Source: Nocardia donostiensis
GTDB lineage: Bacteria > Actinomycetota > Actinomycetes > Mycobacteriales > Mycobacteriaceae
Assembly (NCBI RefSeq): GCF_002081715.1
Contig: NZ_MUKP01000009.1
Span: 96,817-160,816, forward strand
Reading direction: 5' to 3'
DNA: 64,000 bases
The position numbers and the translations under genes were made by a program. This document shows positions 55,745-64,000 of this stretch, piece by piece (positions within the stretch are counted from its first letter, which is position 1; every line of letters begins with the position of its first letter). Under the pieces are notes generated by a model, which made no database searches, was not told the DNA's origin, and worked only from the letters and a program-made list of their open reading frames with translations.

Positions 55745-57787
55745 ATGTCATCGACCGAGGCCCCGCCTGCCGAACACCCCGCCGGGGTAGTCCGGCCCGG
55801 TGCTGCGGCGGCTGTTCCGGCCGTGGTGACGGCGTTTATCGGAGTCGTCGCGGCGGTGGTCGCGGCCCTGATCGTCACCCTGTCGGCGGCGCAGGCGCTG
55901 AGCCTGCTCGGGATCCCGGACCCGGGGCCGCTGACCACCTACGGTCTGCCCGCCGTGCGCGCGCTCGCCGACCTGTGCGCCGCGTTGACCGTGGGCTCCC
56001 TGTTCTTCGCCGCCTTCCTGACGCCCCCCCAATCGAGCGGGGTGCTCGATGTCGGCGGTTATCGTGCCGTGCGGCGCGCCGCGCACAGCGCGGTGGCCTG
56101 GGCTGTCTGTGCGGCGCTGCTGGTCCCGCTGACCGTCTCCGACACCACCGGGCGCCCGGTCGGTGCGGTACTGGCGCCCCAGGAGCTGTGGGGCGTCATC
56201 GACAAGGTCGAACTCGCGGGGACCTGGCGGTTGACCGCGATTTTCGCGCTGATCCTCGCCGTGGCCTGCCGGCTGGTGCTGCGCTGGGGTTGGACGCCGG
56301 TGCTGTTCGGGGCCTCCGTCGCCACGATGATGCCGCTCGCGTTGACCGGTCATTCGTCCTCCGGCGGCTCGCACGACGTCGCAACCAACAGCCTGATCCT
56401 GCACCTCATCTCGGTCTCGATCTGGGTCGGCGGGCTCGTTGCGGTGCTGATACACGCCCTGCGGGACGGAACGCACACCGATATCGCCGCCCGCCGTTTC
56501 TCGCTCACCGCCACCGTGGCGTTCGTGGTCATCGCGGCCAGCGGTGTGATCAACTCCTTGGTCCGGCTGCCCATCGATGAGATGTTCACCAGCACCTACG
56601 GTCAGCTGGTGCTCGCCAAGGTCGCCGCGCTGGCAGCGCTCGGCGTCCTCGGCTATATGCAGCGCCGCGCTGCCCTGCCCGCGCTGACCGCCGACCCGCG
56701 CGACCGGGGCGCGCTGATCCGGTTCGCCGGAGTCGAGGTGCTGATCTTCGCCGCCACCATCGGCCTTGCCGTCGGCCTCGGCCGCACCCCGCCGCCGCCA
56801 CCGCAGTCGGTGCCGACCCCGGTCGAAGTGGAGCTCGGCTACGAACTCGCCGGACCTCCCACCCTGGGTAGGCTGTTGTTCGACTGGCGGTTCGACCTGG
56901 TTTTCGGAACCCTGGCCATTCTGCTTGCGGTGTTCTATCTGCTCGGGGTGCGGCGGCTGCGTGCCCGCGGCGATGCCTGGCCGATGGGACGCACCATCGC
57001 CTGGCTGTCCGGCTGCTTCGTGTTGCTGATCACTACCAGCTCCGGTATCGGCAGGTATTCGACCGCCATGTTCAGCGTGCATATGGGCGCGCATATGGCG
57101 CTGTCGATGCTGGTGCCGATCCTGTTCGCGTTGGGCGGGGTCGTCACGCTCGCGCTGCGAGCGCTGCCGCCCGCCGGTCGCGGGGCGCCGCCGGGACCGC
57201 GCGAATGGATCCTGGCCGCCGTGCACAACCCGGTATCGCGGTTCCTGACCCATCCGATCGTGGCCTCGGTTATTTTCGTCGCCGGGTTCTACGCGCTCTA
57301 TATGGGCGGTATCTTCGACGCGTTCGCCGACTCGCACGCCGCGCATCTGCTGATGAACCTGCACTTCCTGCTCAGCGGCTACCTCTTCTACTGGGTGGTC
57401 ATCGGTATCGACCCGAAACCGCGGCAGGTGGAACCGCTGACCAAGCTGGGCATGGTTTTCGGCTCGTTGCCGTTCCATGCGTTCTTCGGCGTCGCGTTGA
57501 TGAGCATGAGCACCGTTCTCGGCGACTGGTTCTATCGCAGCCTCGACCTGGACTGGCACAACGATCTACTCGGTGACCAGCGCACCGGAGGTAGTCTCGC
57601 CTGGGCCAGCGGCGAGGTGCCGCTGGTGGTGGTGATGCTGGCGCTGCTGATCCAGTGGTCGCGCAGTGACCAGCGCTTGGCCCAGCGCACCGACCGCGCC
57701 GCCGACCGCGATCACGATGCGGAACTTGCCGCACACAACGCAATGTTCGCCGAACTGGCCCAGCGAGACCGAGCAGCACACCGATGA
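55745..57787 (+). CDS. CopD/CtaG fusion membrane protein (copper handling / cytochrome oxidase assembly)
   Basis: 680 residues from ATG 55745; the frame extends upstream but looks non-coding. N-terminal half is CopD-like (about 100-360; LTGHSSSGGSHDVATNSLIL, HLISVSIWVGGLVAVLIHAL with conserved His); C-terminal half is the CtaG/caa3_CtaG domain (about 385-650; FSVHMGAHMALSMLVPILFA, NLHFLLSGYLFYWVVIGIDP, FGSLPFHAFFGVALMSMSTV). About sixteen membrane helices. Homologous to M. tuberculosis Rv0102. Probably inserts or imports copper for respiratory oxidases. Its stop overlaps the next start (ATGA). Confidence 0.9.
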   Translation: MSSTEAPPAEHPAGVVRPGAAAAVPAVVTAFIGVVAAVVAALIVTLSAAQALSLLGIPDPGPLTTYGLPAVRALADLCAALTVGSLFFAAFLTPPQSSGVLDVGGYRAVRRAAHSAVAWAVCAALLVPLTVSDTTGRPVGAVLAPQELWGVIDKVELAGTWRLTAIFALILAVACRLVLRWGWTPVLFGASVATMMPLALTGHSSSGGSHDVATNSLILHLISVSIWVGGLVAVLIHALRDGTHTDIAARRFSLTATVAFVVIAASGVINSLVRLPIDEMFTSTYGQLVLAKVAALAALGVLGYMQRRAALPALTADPRDRGALIRFAGVEVLIFAATIGLAVGLGRTPPPPPQSVPTPVEVELGYELAGPPTLGRLLFDWRFDLVFGTLAILLAVFYLLGVRRLRARGDAWPMGRTIAWLSGCFVLLITTSSGIGRYSTAMFSVHMGAHMALSMLVPILFALGGVVTLALRALPPAGRGAPPGPREWILAAVHNPVSRFLTHPIVASVIFVAGFYALYMGGIFDAFADSHAAHLLMNLHFLLSGYLFYWVVIGIDPKPRQVEPLTKLGMVFGSLPFHAFFGVALMSMSTVLGDWFYRSLDLDWHNDLLGDQRTGGSLAWASGEVPLVVVMLALLIQWSRSDQRLAQRTDRAADRDHDAELAAHNAMFAELAQRDRAAHR

Positions 57788-58752
57788 CCGACCAGACCAC
57801 CCAGTTGCCCTCCCGACAACCGGCCCGCCGCGTCGGCCGATCCGATGTGCGTGCGGCGCGCAAACGCCTGCACGGACGCATCCGCAAAACACCGGTGTTC
57901 CACACCTACGTCGACGGACCCGGCGGCCGTGTCCCGGTCACCTTCAAACTCGAATACCTGCAGCACGGCGGCACGTTCAAAGCCAGGGGCAGCTTCAATG
58001 CGCTGCTGGAGGCCGGTGCGGAGACCGAGCAGGTGGTCATCGCCTCCGGCGGTAATGCGGGGATCGCGGCGGCGCTCGCCGCGGCCGGTCTCGGTAAAAC
58101 GTGCACCGTCGTCGTTCCCGAGTCGGCGCCGCACACCAAGGTGGCGGCCATGTGGTCACACGGTGCGGAGGTGCTGTGGCACGGGACCACCTACGCCGAG
58201 GCTTACATCTACGCCACCGAACTCGCCGACGAGCGCGGCGCCCTGCACTTACATGCCTATGACTTGCCCGCCGTGGTGGCCGGTGCCGGAGTGATCGGGC
58301 TGGAACTGGAAGAACAGGTGCGCGGCAAACCGCCGATACTGGTCGCCGTCGGCGGCGGCGGGCTGCTGGCGGGGGTGGCGGCGGCGCTGGGGCGTCGCCA
58401 GCAGGTGATCGGTGTGGAACCCGAAGGAAATCCGACGCTGCATGCCGCGCTGGCCGCGCGGGAACCGGTGTCCGTCGGGGTGTCCAGTATCGCCGCGGAC
58501 GCGCTGGGCGCGGCGCGGATCGGCGATATCGCCTTCGAGGTGAGCCAGCGCTACGGGCTGCGTTCGATACTGGTCAGCGATGACGCGATTACCGACGCCC
58601 GGGAGTATCTGTGGCGGGAGTTCCGGATCGTGGTCGAACTCGCGGGAGCCGCGGCGCTGGCGGCGATCCGCAGCGGGGCGTATGTGCCGCCGCAGGGGGA
58701 GCGGCCGGTAATCGTGCTGTGCGGAGCGAATACCGACCTGGGCGTGCTGTAA
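57784..58752 (+). CDS. PLP-dependent threonine/serine dehydratase family protein
   Basis: 322 residues, fold type II PLP enzyme. PLP lysine in LEYLQHGGTFKARGSFNALL, substrate/phosphate loops ASGGNAGIAAALAAAGLG and VAVGGGGLLAGVAAALG, and the C-terminal GANTDLG. Without the ACT regulatory domain, so it resembles catabolic or serine/threonine dehydratase-like enzymes (threonine ammonia-lyase or L-serine dehydratase), not biosynthetic IlvA. It overlaps the CopD/CtaG gene by 4 bases, an unexplained but real translational coupling. Confidence 0.88.
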   Translation: MTDQTTQLPSRQPARRVGRSDVRAARKRLHGRIRKTPVFHTYVDGPGGRVPVTFKLEYLQHGGTFKARGSFNALLEAGAETEQVVIASGGNAGIAAALAAAGLGKTCTVVVPESAPHTKVAAMWSHGAEVLWHGTTYAEAYIYATELADERGALHLHAYDLPAVVAGAGVIGLELEEQVRGKPPILVAVGGGGLLAGVAAALGRRQQVIGVEPEGNPTLHAALAAREPVSVGVSSIAADALGAARIGDIAFEVSQRYGLRSILVSDDAITDAREYLWREFRIVVELAGAAALAAIRSGAYVPPQGERPVIVLCGANTDLGVL

Positions 58753-58935
58753 CCGCCCGGTCGCGGTCTGCGTGCCACTGCCGTTCGAACTGGAACACCC
58801 GGTGTTCACAGCGGGTGTAGTTGTCCACAATTTCCCTTGCCTGGCCCCGAATCTGTGCGCGGCGGGCGACGATGGTGTCGTGCAACGAGCAACGGACGAG
58901 GCCCGGCGGGAGCGGGCGGCGGAAGGGGGAACGAT

Positions 58936-59439
58936 ATGTACGAAACGATCGCGACGGTGGTCGGCACCGTGGTCACCCACCCGGTCAAGCGAGTACTGGC
59001 CGGCGGGGAACAGGTGTTGACCTTCCGGATGGCGAGCAATGCGCGCAGGCTCGACCACGACTCCGGGGAGTGGGTCGACAGCGGGACGCTGTTTCTCACC
59101 GTGAACTGCTGGCGCAAACTGGTGGCCGGGGTGGACGCCTCGATCGGGCGCGGTGACCCGGTGATCGTGCAGGGGCAGCTGCGGTCCAACGAGTACCGCA
59201 CCCGCGACGGTGTCGAGCGCCGTGACCTGGAGATGCGGGCCAACGCTGTCGGGCCGGATCTGTCCCGGTGCACGGCAACGGTGCGCCGGTGGCGGACGGC
59301 GGGGAACAATTCTGCCTCCGCGAACGCTGAGGAGGGGCAGAGCCGGGAGCCGGAAGCGGCGGGCAGGTTCGCAGGACCCAGCGACCCGGCTGTCCCGGGT
59401 GGCGAGCGGGCCCTGGATCCCGAGCCGGCTGGCACTTGA
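58936..59439 (+). CDS. single-stranded DNA-binding protein paralogue
   Basis: 167 residues from ATG 58936, with AAGGGGGAA upstream. OB-fold: MYETIATVVGTVVTHPVKRV, FRMASNARRLDHDSGEWVDS, LFLTVNCWRKLVAGVDASIG, GDPVIVQGQLRSNEYRTRDG, MRANAVGPDLSRCTATVRR. The C-tail is Glu/Pro-rich and ends without the DDDxPF tip used by canonical SSB to recruit partners. It corresponds to the second mycobacterial SSB (Rv2478c), located next to ettA, and may act under stress or recombination conditions. Confidence 0.92.
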   Translation: MYETIATVVGTVVTHPVKRVLAGGEQVLTFRMASNARRLDHDSGEWVDSGTLFLTVNCWRKLVAGVDASIGRGDPVIVQGQLRSNEYRTRDGVERRDLEMRANAVGPDLSRCTATVRRWRTAGNNSASANAEEGQSREPEAAGRFAGPSDPAVPGGERALDPEPAGT

Positions 59440-59690
59440 GCCGAGGGTTCGTGGCCACCGGATCGAGTGGGTACCTACACTCGCGAGGGTCGGTTGAGCG
59501 GTTCGCCGCGGAACAGGTCCGGTGAACGTGGTGTGCCCGCAGTCGAGTGGGGAGCGCGGGCCTGGTCCGCAAGACACGGACCTCCGGATATTTGTTCGTA
59601 GGAAATCGGGCTGTTACCAGCACTTATGTATATGTGTTACGCATGTGCCGAGTGTGGGTGGGCGGTCCTGGACGGGTTAGGGTGATCGGT

Positions 59691-61367
59691 ATGGCTGAGT
59701 TCATTTACCAAATGAAGAAGGTTCGCAAGGCGCACGGCGACAAAGTCGTGCTCGACGATGTCACCTTGAACTTCCTTCCCGGCGCCAAAATCGGCGTCGT
59801 CGGCCCCAATGGCGCCGGTAAATCCAGCGTGCTGAAAATTATGGCCGGACTGGACCAGCCCAACAACGGCGACGCTTTCCTCGCGCCGGGGGCCACCGTC
59901 GGGATCCTGCAGCAGGAACCGCCGCTGAACGAGGAGAAGACCGTCCGCGGCAACGTCGAGGAGGGTATGGGCGAGATCAAGGTGAAGCTCGACCGCTTCA
60001 ACGAGATCGCCGAGCTCATGGCCACCGACTACTCCGACGAGCTCATGGAGGAAATGGGCAAACTCCAGGAGGATCTCGACCATGCCGACGCCTGGGACCT
60101 GGACTCCCAGCTCGAGCAGGCGATGGACGCGCTGCGCTGCCCGCCGCCGGAAGAACCGGTCACCAACCTCTCCGGTGGTGAGCGCAGGCGGGTCGCGCTG
60201 TGCAAGTTGCTGCTGAGCAAACCCGACCTGCTGCTGCTGGACGAGCCGACCAACCACCTCGACGCCGAGAGCGTGCTCTGGCTCGAGCAGTATCTGGCCC
60301 AGTACCCCGGCGCCGTGCTCGCGGTCACCCACGACCGGTACTTCCTCGACAATGTGGCGGGCTGGATCCTTGAGCTCGACCGCGGCCGCGCCATCGGCTA
60401 CGAGGGCAACTACTCCACCTACCTGGAGAAGAAGGCCGAACGTCTCGCGGTGCAGGGCAAGAAGGATCAGAAGCTGCAGAAGCGGCTCAAGGAAGAACTG
60501 GCCTGGGTGCGTTCGGGCGCCAAGGCGCGGCAGGCGAAGAACAAGGCGCGTCTGGGTCGGTACGAGGAGATGGCCGCCGAAGCCGAGAAGACGCGCAAGT
60601 TGGACTTCGAGGAGATCCAGATCCCGGCGGGTCCGCGCCTGGGCAATGTGGTGGTCGAGGTCGAGCATCTGGACAAGGGCTTCGGCGATCGGCAGCTGAT
60701 CAAGGATCTGTCGTTCACGCTGCCCCGCAACGGCATCGTCGGTGTCATCGGACCCAACGGCGTCGGTAAGACCACTCTGTTCAAGACGATCGTCGGCCTC
60801 GAGGAGCCCGACAGCGGTACCGTGCGCGTCGGCGATACCGTCAAGTTGAGCTACGTGGACCAGAACCGGGCCGGTATCGACCCGAACAAAACCGTGTGGC
60901 AAGTGGTGTCGGAAGGCCTGGACTACATCGAGGTCGGTCAGCAGGAGATGCCGTCGCGTGCCTATGTCAGCGCGTTCGGCTTCAAGGGGCCCGACCAGCA
61001 GAAGCCGGCCGGGGTGCTGTCCGGTGGTGAGCGCAACCGGTTGAACCTGGCGCTGACGCTGAAGCAGGGCGGCAACCTGATCCTGCTCGACGAGCCGACC
61101 AACGACCTGGACGTGGAAACCCTCGGTTCCTTGGAGAACGCGCTCGAGCAGTTCCCCGGCTGCGCCGTGGTGATCTCTCACGACCGCTGGTTCCTCGACC
61201 GCACCTGTACCCACATCCTGGCTTGGGAAGGCGACGCCGACAACGAGGCCAAGTGGTTCTGGTTCGAAGGCAACTTCGAGGCGTACGAAGCGAACAAGAT
61301 CGAACGCCTGGGTCCGGAAGCCGCTCGCCCGCACCGCGTGACCCACCGGAAGCTGACCCGCGGGTAA
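59691..61367 (+). CDS. ettA: energy-dependent translational throttle protein EttA (ABC-F ATPase)
   Basis: 558 residues from ATG 59691, the same length as M. tuberculosis Rv2477c. Two ABC domains without membrane helices: Walker A VVGPNGAGKSSVLKIMAGLD and VIGPNGVGKTTLFKTIVGLE, signatures LSGGERRRVALCKLL and LSGGERNRLNLALTL, Walker B LLLLDEPTNHLDAES and LILLDEPTNDLDVET. The arm insert in domain 1 (NEIAELMATDYSDELMEEMG) and the linker (ERLAVQGKKDQKLQKRLKEE) are as in EttA. It binds the ribosomal E site and gates the first peptide bond according to ATP level. Confidence 0.97.
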   Translation: MAEFIYQMKKVRKAHGDKVVLDDVTLNFLPGAKIGVVGPNGAGKSSVLKIMAGLDQPNNGDAFLAPGATVGILQQEPPLNEEKTVRGNVEEGMGEIKVKLDRFNEIAELMATDYSDELMEEMGKLQEDLDHADAWDLDSQLEQAMDALRCPPPEEPVTNLSGGERRRVALCKLLLSKPDLLLLDEPTNHLDAESVLWLEQYLAQYPGAVLAVTHDRYFLDNVAGWILELDRGRAIGYEGNYSTYLEKKAERLAVQGKKDQKLQKRLKEELAWVRSGAKARQAKNKARLGRYEEMAAEAEKTRKLDFEEIQIPAGPRLGNVVVEVEHLDKGFGDRQLIKDLSFTLPRNGIVGVIGPNGVGKTTLFKTIVGLEEPDSGTVRVGDTVKLSYVDQNRAGIDPNKTVWQVVSEGLDYIEVGQQEMPSRAYVSAFGFKGPDQQKPAGVLSGGERNRLNLALTLKQGGNLILLDEPTNDLDVETLGSLENALEQFPGCAVVISHDRWFLDRTCTHILAWEGDADNEAKWFWFEGNFEAYEANKIERLGPEAARPHRVTHRKLTRG

Positions 61368-61459
61368 CCGCAGGAAACTTTCTCTGCGCGCGAGCGCAGG
61401 GCTAGGGTCGAGACCGGCGTCACTTTAGTGCGGAACCAGATCCGAGGGAGTTGGCGAAA

Positions 61460-64000
61460 ATGACGGTCTCGTCCGAATTGTCCGGTGCGGCATGGGTTGC
61501 CGAGTTGCCCGAAGCGTTGCGCAGCGACCTCGGCGCTCTGGAAGAGGCGTACTTCCGCCATGTCGATGCAAGCGATGTGGACTGTGTGATCACCGGTATC
61601 ACCCAGATCTTCCGGCGGCACGTGGAGCTGGCCATGCTCCGGCGCCCCGGCCGTGCTCTGGTTCGGGTCTACCACCCGGAGGACGGTTCGGGGCTCGGGG
61701 CGGCCGTGCAACTGGTCAGCGACGATATGCCGCTGCTGGTCGAATCGATCAGCTCGTCACTGAGCCGGATGGGCGCCAGCGTCAGCGAGGTCATTCACCC
61801 GATCTTCGAGGTGCATCGGGATACCGAGGGGCAGCTTACCGACGCGAAACCGCGCGAGGTCGACGGCACCGGTGGCACCGGACTACGGGAATCGTGGATG
61901 CATGTGCAGCTACATCCCTCGACCAGCAGCGAACTGCTGGAACGGATCGAGGCGGCCATGCCCGATGTGGTGGCCGATGTCCGGCAGGTCGTCGACGACA
62001 CCGCAGCCATCCGGGAAACGCAGCGCACCCTCGCCGACGACCTGGATCGTGCCGCCACCGCAGGCAACGGCTCGCTGCCGTCCATCGACCTGGCCGACTG
62101 CGCGAGCCTGATGCGCTGGCTGGCCAAAGGGCATTTCACCATCCTCGGCTACGCCCGCTATCGGAGGACTGCGGCGGCGACGGAAGTGGTGCCCGATTCG
62201 TGCCTTGGTGTGCTGCGGCCCGATGTGGGCACCGACTTCCGGGTGCCGGCCACCGGCGCCGATATCCCGCTGCTGTTGATGACGCAGGGGTTGGTGCCTG
62301 CGACCGTGCACCGTTCGGTATATCCGTACTTCATCGGTGTCGCCGAGCTCGACACCTCCGGCGCAGTGATCGGTCAGCACCTGTTCCTCGGGGTGTTCAC
62401 CGTCACCGCCATGCACGAGAACGTGCTCGACATCCCGGTCATCTCGCGCCGGGTGCGCACCGTGATCGAGGAAAGCGGTTTCGATCTGGACTCGTTCTCC
62501 GGGCAGGCCATGCTCGAAGTGGTGCAGTCGTTCCCACGCACCGAACTGTTCTCCTCCGACACCGAAACGCTGCGCCGCACCGCCACCGCGGTGCTGAACG
62601 TCGGCCTGCGCAGGCAGGTCAGGTTGTTCCTGCGCACCGATACCTTCGGCCGGTTCGTGGCGGCCATGGTCTATCTGCCCCGTGACCGTTACACCACCCG
62701 GGTGCGGCTGGAAATGCAGGACATCCTGGTCCGCGAGCTGGGCGGTGTATCGATCGATTATTCGGCACGGGTGAGCGAAAGCGAGCTCGCCAGCGTGTAT
62801 TTCACGGTCCGGATGCCGGGTGCGGACGCCGACGCAGCTGGGTCGGCGCAAGCCGGGGCGGTTCCCGAGATTTCCGAAACCGACCGCCGCCGCATCCAGA
62901 ACCTGCTCGCCGAGGCGAGCCACACCTGGGACGACTACCTCAACGAAGCGGTCAGCACCTCGACGGTGCTCGACCCGGGCGTCGTACGACGCTACGCCGC
63001 GGCATTTCCCGAAAGCTACAAACAGGATTTCCCGCCGCGCCGAGCGCTGGCCGATATCGCCCGGCTCGAGCAGCTGTCCGAAGGCGATATCGACCAATAC
63101 CTGTACCGCCGCGCCGATTCCGGTGCAGGCTCCTGGCGCTTCACCCTCTATATCGGTGGTGCCGGGATATCACTGAGCCAGGTGCTGCCGGTGCTGCAGA
63201 GCCTCGGCGTCGAAGTCGTCGACGAACGCCCCTATCGAATCGAGCTCGACGGGGCTGCCGACGGCGACCGGAGCGAACGCTGGATCTACGATTTCGGCTT
63301 GCTGGCCCGTCCGGAACTGCTGCGTGGCGCGGTGGACCAGGATCTCGACGCGGAACTGCTCGAAGCAGCCCGCGACGGACTGACCGTGGCAGGCGCGGTG
63401 GAAACCCGGACCTCAGGGGTGCGGGAAAGGTTCATCGAAGCCTTCGAAGCGACCTGGTTCGGACGGGCCGAAGCCGACGGCCTCAACGAGCTGGTGCTGC
63501 GCGCCGGTCTGCCGTGGCGCGAGGTCGCGGTACTGCGCACCTATGCCAAATACCTGCAACAGGCGGACTTCCCGTACAGCCAGGCCAATATCGCGCGGGT
63601 GCTGCTCGCCTACCCGGATGCCGCGCGGCTGTTCGCGCAACTGTTCGCGGCCCATTTCGATCCGGAAGCCCATTCCGCGGAGCGCGCCGCCGAACTCGAA
63701 GAGCAGGTGCGCAAACGCATCGATCAAGTCGTCAGCCTGGATGCCGACCGTATCCTGCGTGCTTTCCTCGGTCTCATCGCGGCAACGCTGCGGACCAACT
63801 ACTACGTCACCGACGCGGCGGGCACACCCCGCGAATTCCTCGCCATCAAGGTGGAACCGCAGCAGATCGTCGAGCTGCCGCAGCCGCGTCCGCGGTTCGA
63901 GATTTTTGTGTATTCGCCGCGGGTGGAGGGTGTGCATTTGCGGTTCGGTGCGGTGGCGCGTGGGGGGTTGCGGTGGTCGGATCGGTTGGAGGATTTCCGG
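61460..64000 (+). CDS. gdh: NAD-specific glutamate dehydrogenase, large type (N-terminal 847 residues, cut by window edge)
   Basis: From ATG 61460 (GAGGGAG ten bases upstream) the frame is open for 847 codons to the window end. Product MTVSSELSGAAWVAELPEAL..., with LVRVYHPEDGSGLGAAVQLV, RWLAKGHFTILGYARY, VYPYFIGVAELD, LFLGVFTVTAMHENVLDIPV, LFLRTDTFGRFVAAMVYLP and FEIFVYSPRVEGVHLRFGAV followed by ARGGLRWSDR. This is the 180-kDa class (about 1600 residues), N-terminal ACT-like regions and the start of the catalytic domain. It oxidises glutamate to 2-oxoglutarate with NAD. Matches Rv2476c, downstream of ettA. Confidence 0.96.
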   Translation, partial: MTVSSELSGAAWVAELPEALRSDLGALEEAYFRHVDASDVDCVITGITQIFRRHVELAMLRRPGRALVRVYHPEDGSGLGAAVQLVSDDMPLLVESISSSLSRMGASVSEVIHPIFEVHRDTEGQLTDAKPREVDGTGGTGLRESWMHVQLHPSTSSELLERIEAAMPDVVADVRQVVDDTAAIRETQRTLADDLDRAATAGNGSLPSIDLADCASLMRWLAKGHFTILGYARYRRTAAATEVVPDSCLGVLRPDVGTDFRVPATGADIPLLLMTQGLVPATVHRSVYPYFIGVAELDTSGAVIGQHLFLGVFTVTAMHENVLDIPVISRRVRTVIEESGFDLDSFSGQAMLEVVQSFPRTELFSSDTETLRRTATAVLNVGLRRQVRLFLRTDTFGRFVAAMVYLPRDRYTTRVRLEMQDILVRELGGVSIDYSARVSESELASVYFTVRMPGADADAAGSAQAGAVPEISETDRRRIQNLLAEASHTWDDYLNEAVSTSTVLDPGVVRRYAAAFPESYKQDFPPRRALADIARLEQLSEGDIDQYLYRRADSGAGSWRFTLYIGGAGISLSQVLPVLQSLGVEVVDERPYRIELDGAADGDRSERWIYDFGLLARPELLRGAVDQDLDAELLEAARDGLTVAGAVETRTSGVRERFIEAFEATWFGRAEADGLNELVLRAGLPWREVAVLRTYAKYLQQADFPYSQANIARVLLAYPDAARLFAQLFAAHFDPEAHSAERAAELEEQVRKRIDQVVSLDADRILRAFLGLIAATLRTNYYVTDAAGTPREFLAIKVEPQQIVELPQPRPRFEIFVYSPRVEGVHLRFGAVARGGLRWSDRLEDFR

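Noticed and set aside
55748..57559. 603-codon open frame antisense to the CopD/CtaG gene
   Set aside because: Extremely charged, low-complexity translation; the plus-strand product has membrane helices and conserved His.

Overview
The window is high-GC actinobacterial DNA that I read as a chromosomal segment of a mycolic-acid-containing actinomycete, most probably Nocardia or a close relative. Reasons: a single-chain type I fatty acid synthase with acpS directly downstream; a homologue of the mycolate reductase CmrA; a fused SIP-ABC protein IrtA with IrtB; a DesA3-type acyl-CoA desaturase with its own reductase; an LdtMt2-type L,D-transpeptidase; and the ssb paralogue-ettA-NAD glutamate dehydrogenase order known from Mycobacterium tuberculosis (Rv2478c-Rv2476c). 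No plasmid, prophage or intact insertion sequence is visible.

Layout. 1-9.5 kb is an accessory region: a partial secreted protein, a coiled-coil/nuclease-like protein divergent from a HTH plus zinc-ribbon pair, a GH43-like beta-propeller protein with a divergent TetR regulator and a clear shared operator, a DUF418 membrane protein, an orphan methyltransferase and a SnoaL-like protein. 9.9-37 kb follows, with rearrangements, the M. tuberculosis Rv2509-Rv2524 neighbourhood: tRNA-Leu, fas, acpS, bcp, a DUF3618 protein, tRNA-Lys, an L,D-transpeptidase, tRNA-His, orn and cmrA. Interspersed are a TetR-controlled drug-type ABC exporter, an acyltransferase-3/SGNH protein, an SLT lytic transglycosylase, two truncated genes meeting at one deletion junction, and a gene pair with a PI3/4-kinase-like fold.

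37-50.7 kb carries a vapBC toxin-antitoxin pair, fadH with a PadR regulator, an MFS transporter, the desaturase operon with its divergent TetR regulator, a MscS channel, a DUF4389 protein and a three-gene ABC exporter operon. 50.8-55.3 kb is irtAB, preceded by an IdeR-type iron box. 55.5-64 kb holds tRNA-Arg, a CopD/CtaG membrane protein, a PLP-dependent dehydratase, an SSB paralogue, ettA and the first half of NAD-glutamate dehydrogenase, cut by the window edge.

Functional themes are fatty acid and mycolate metabolism (fas, acpS, desaturase and reductase, cmrA, fadH), cell-wall remodelling (L,D-transpeptidase, lytic transglycosylase, acyltransferase), iron uptake (irtAB) and several local regulators whose operators can be read as inverted repeats. 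Four tRNA genes, all on the minus strand, and several hairpin terminators are also present. Family assignments rest on reading motifs and remembered homologues; no database search was run.
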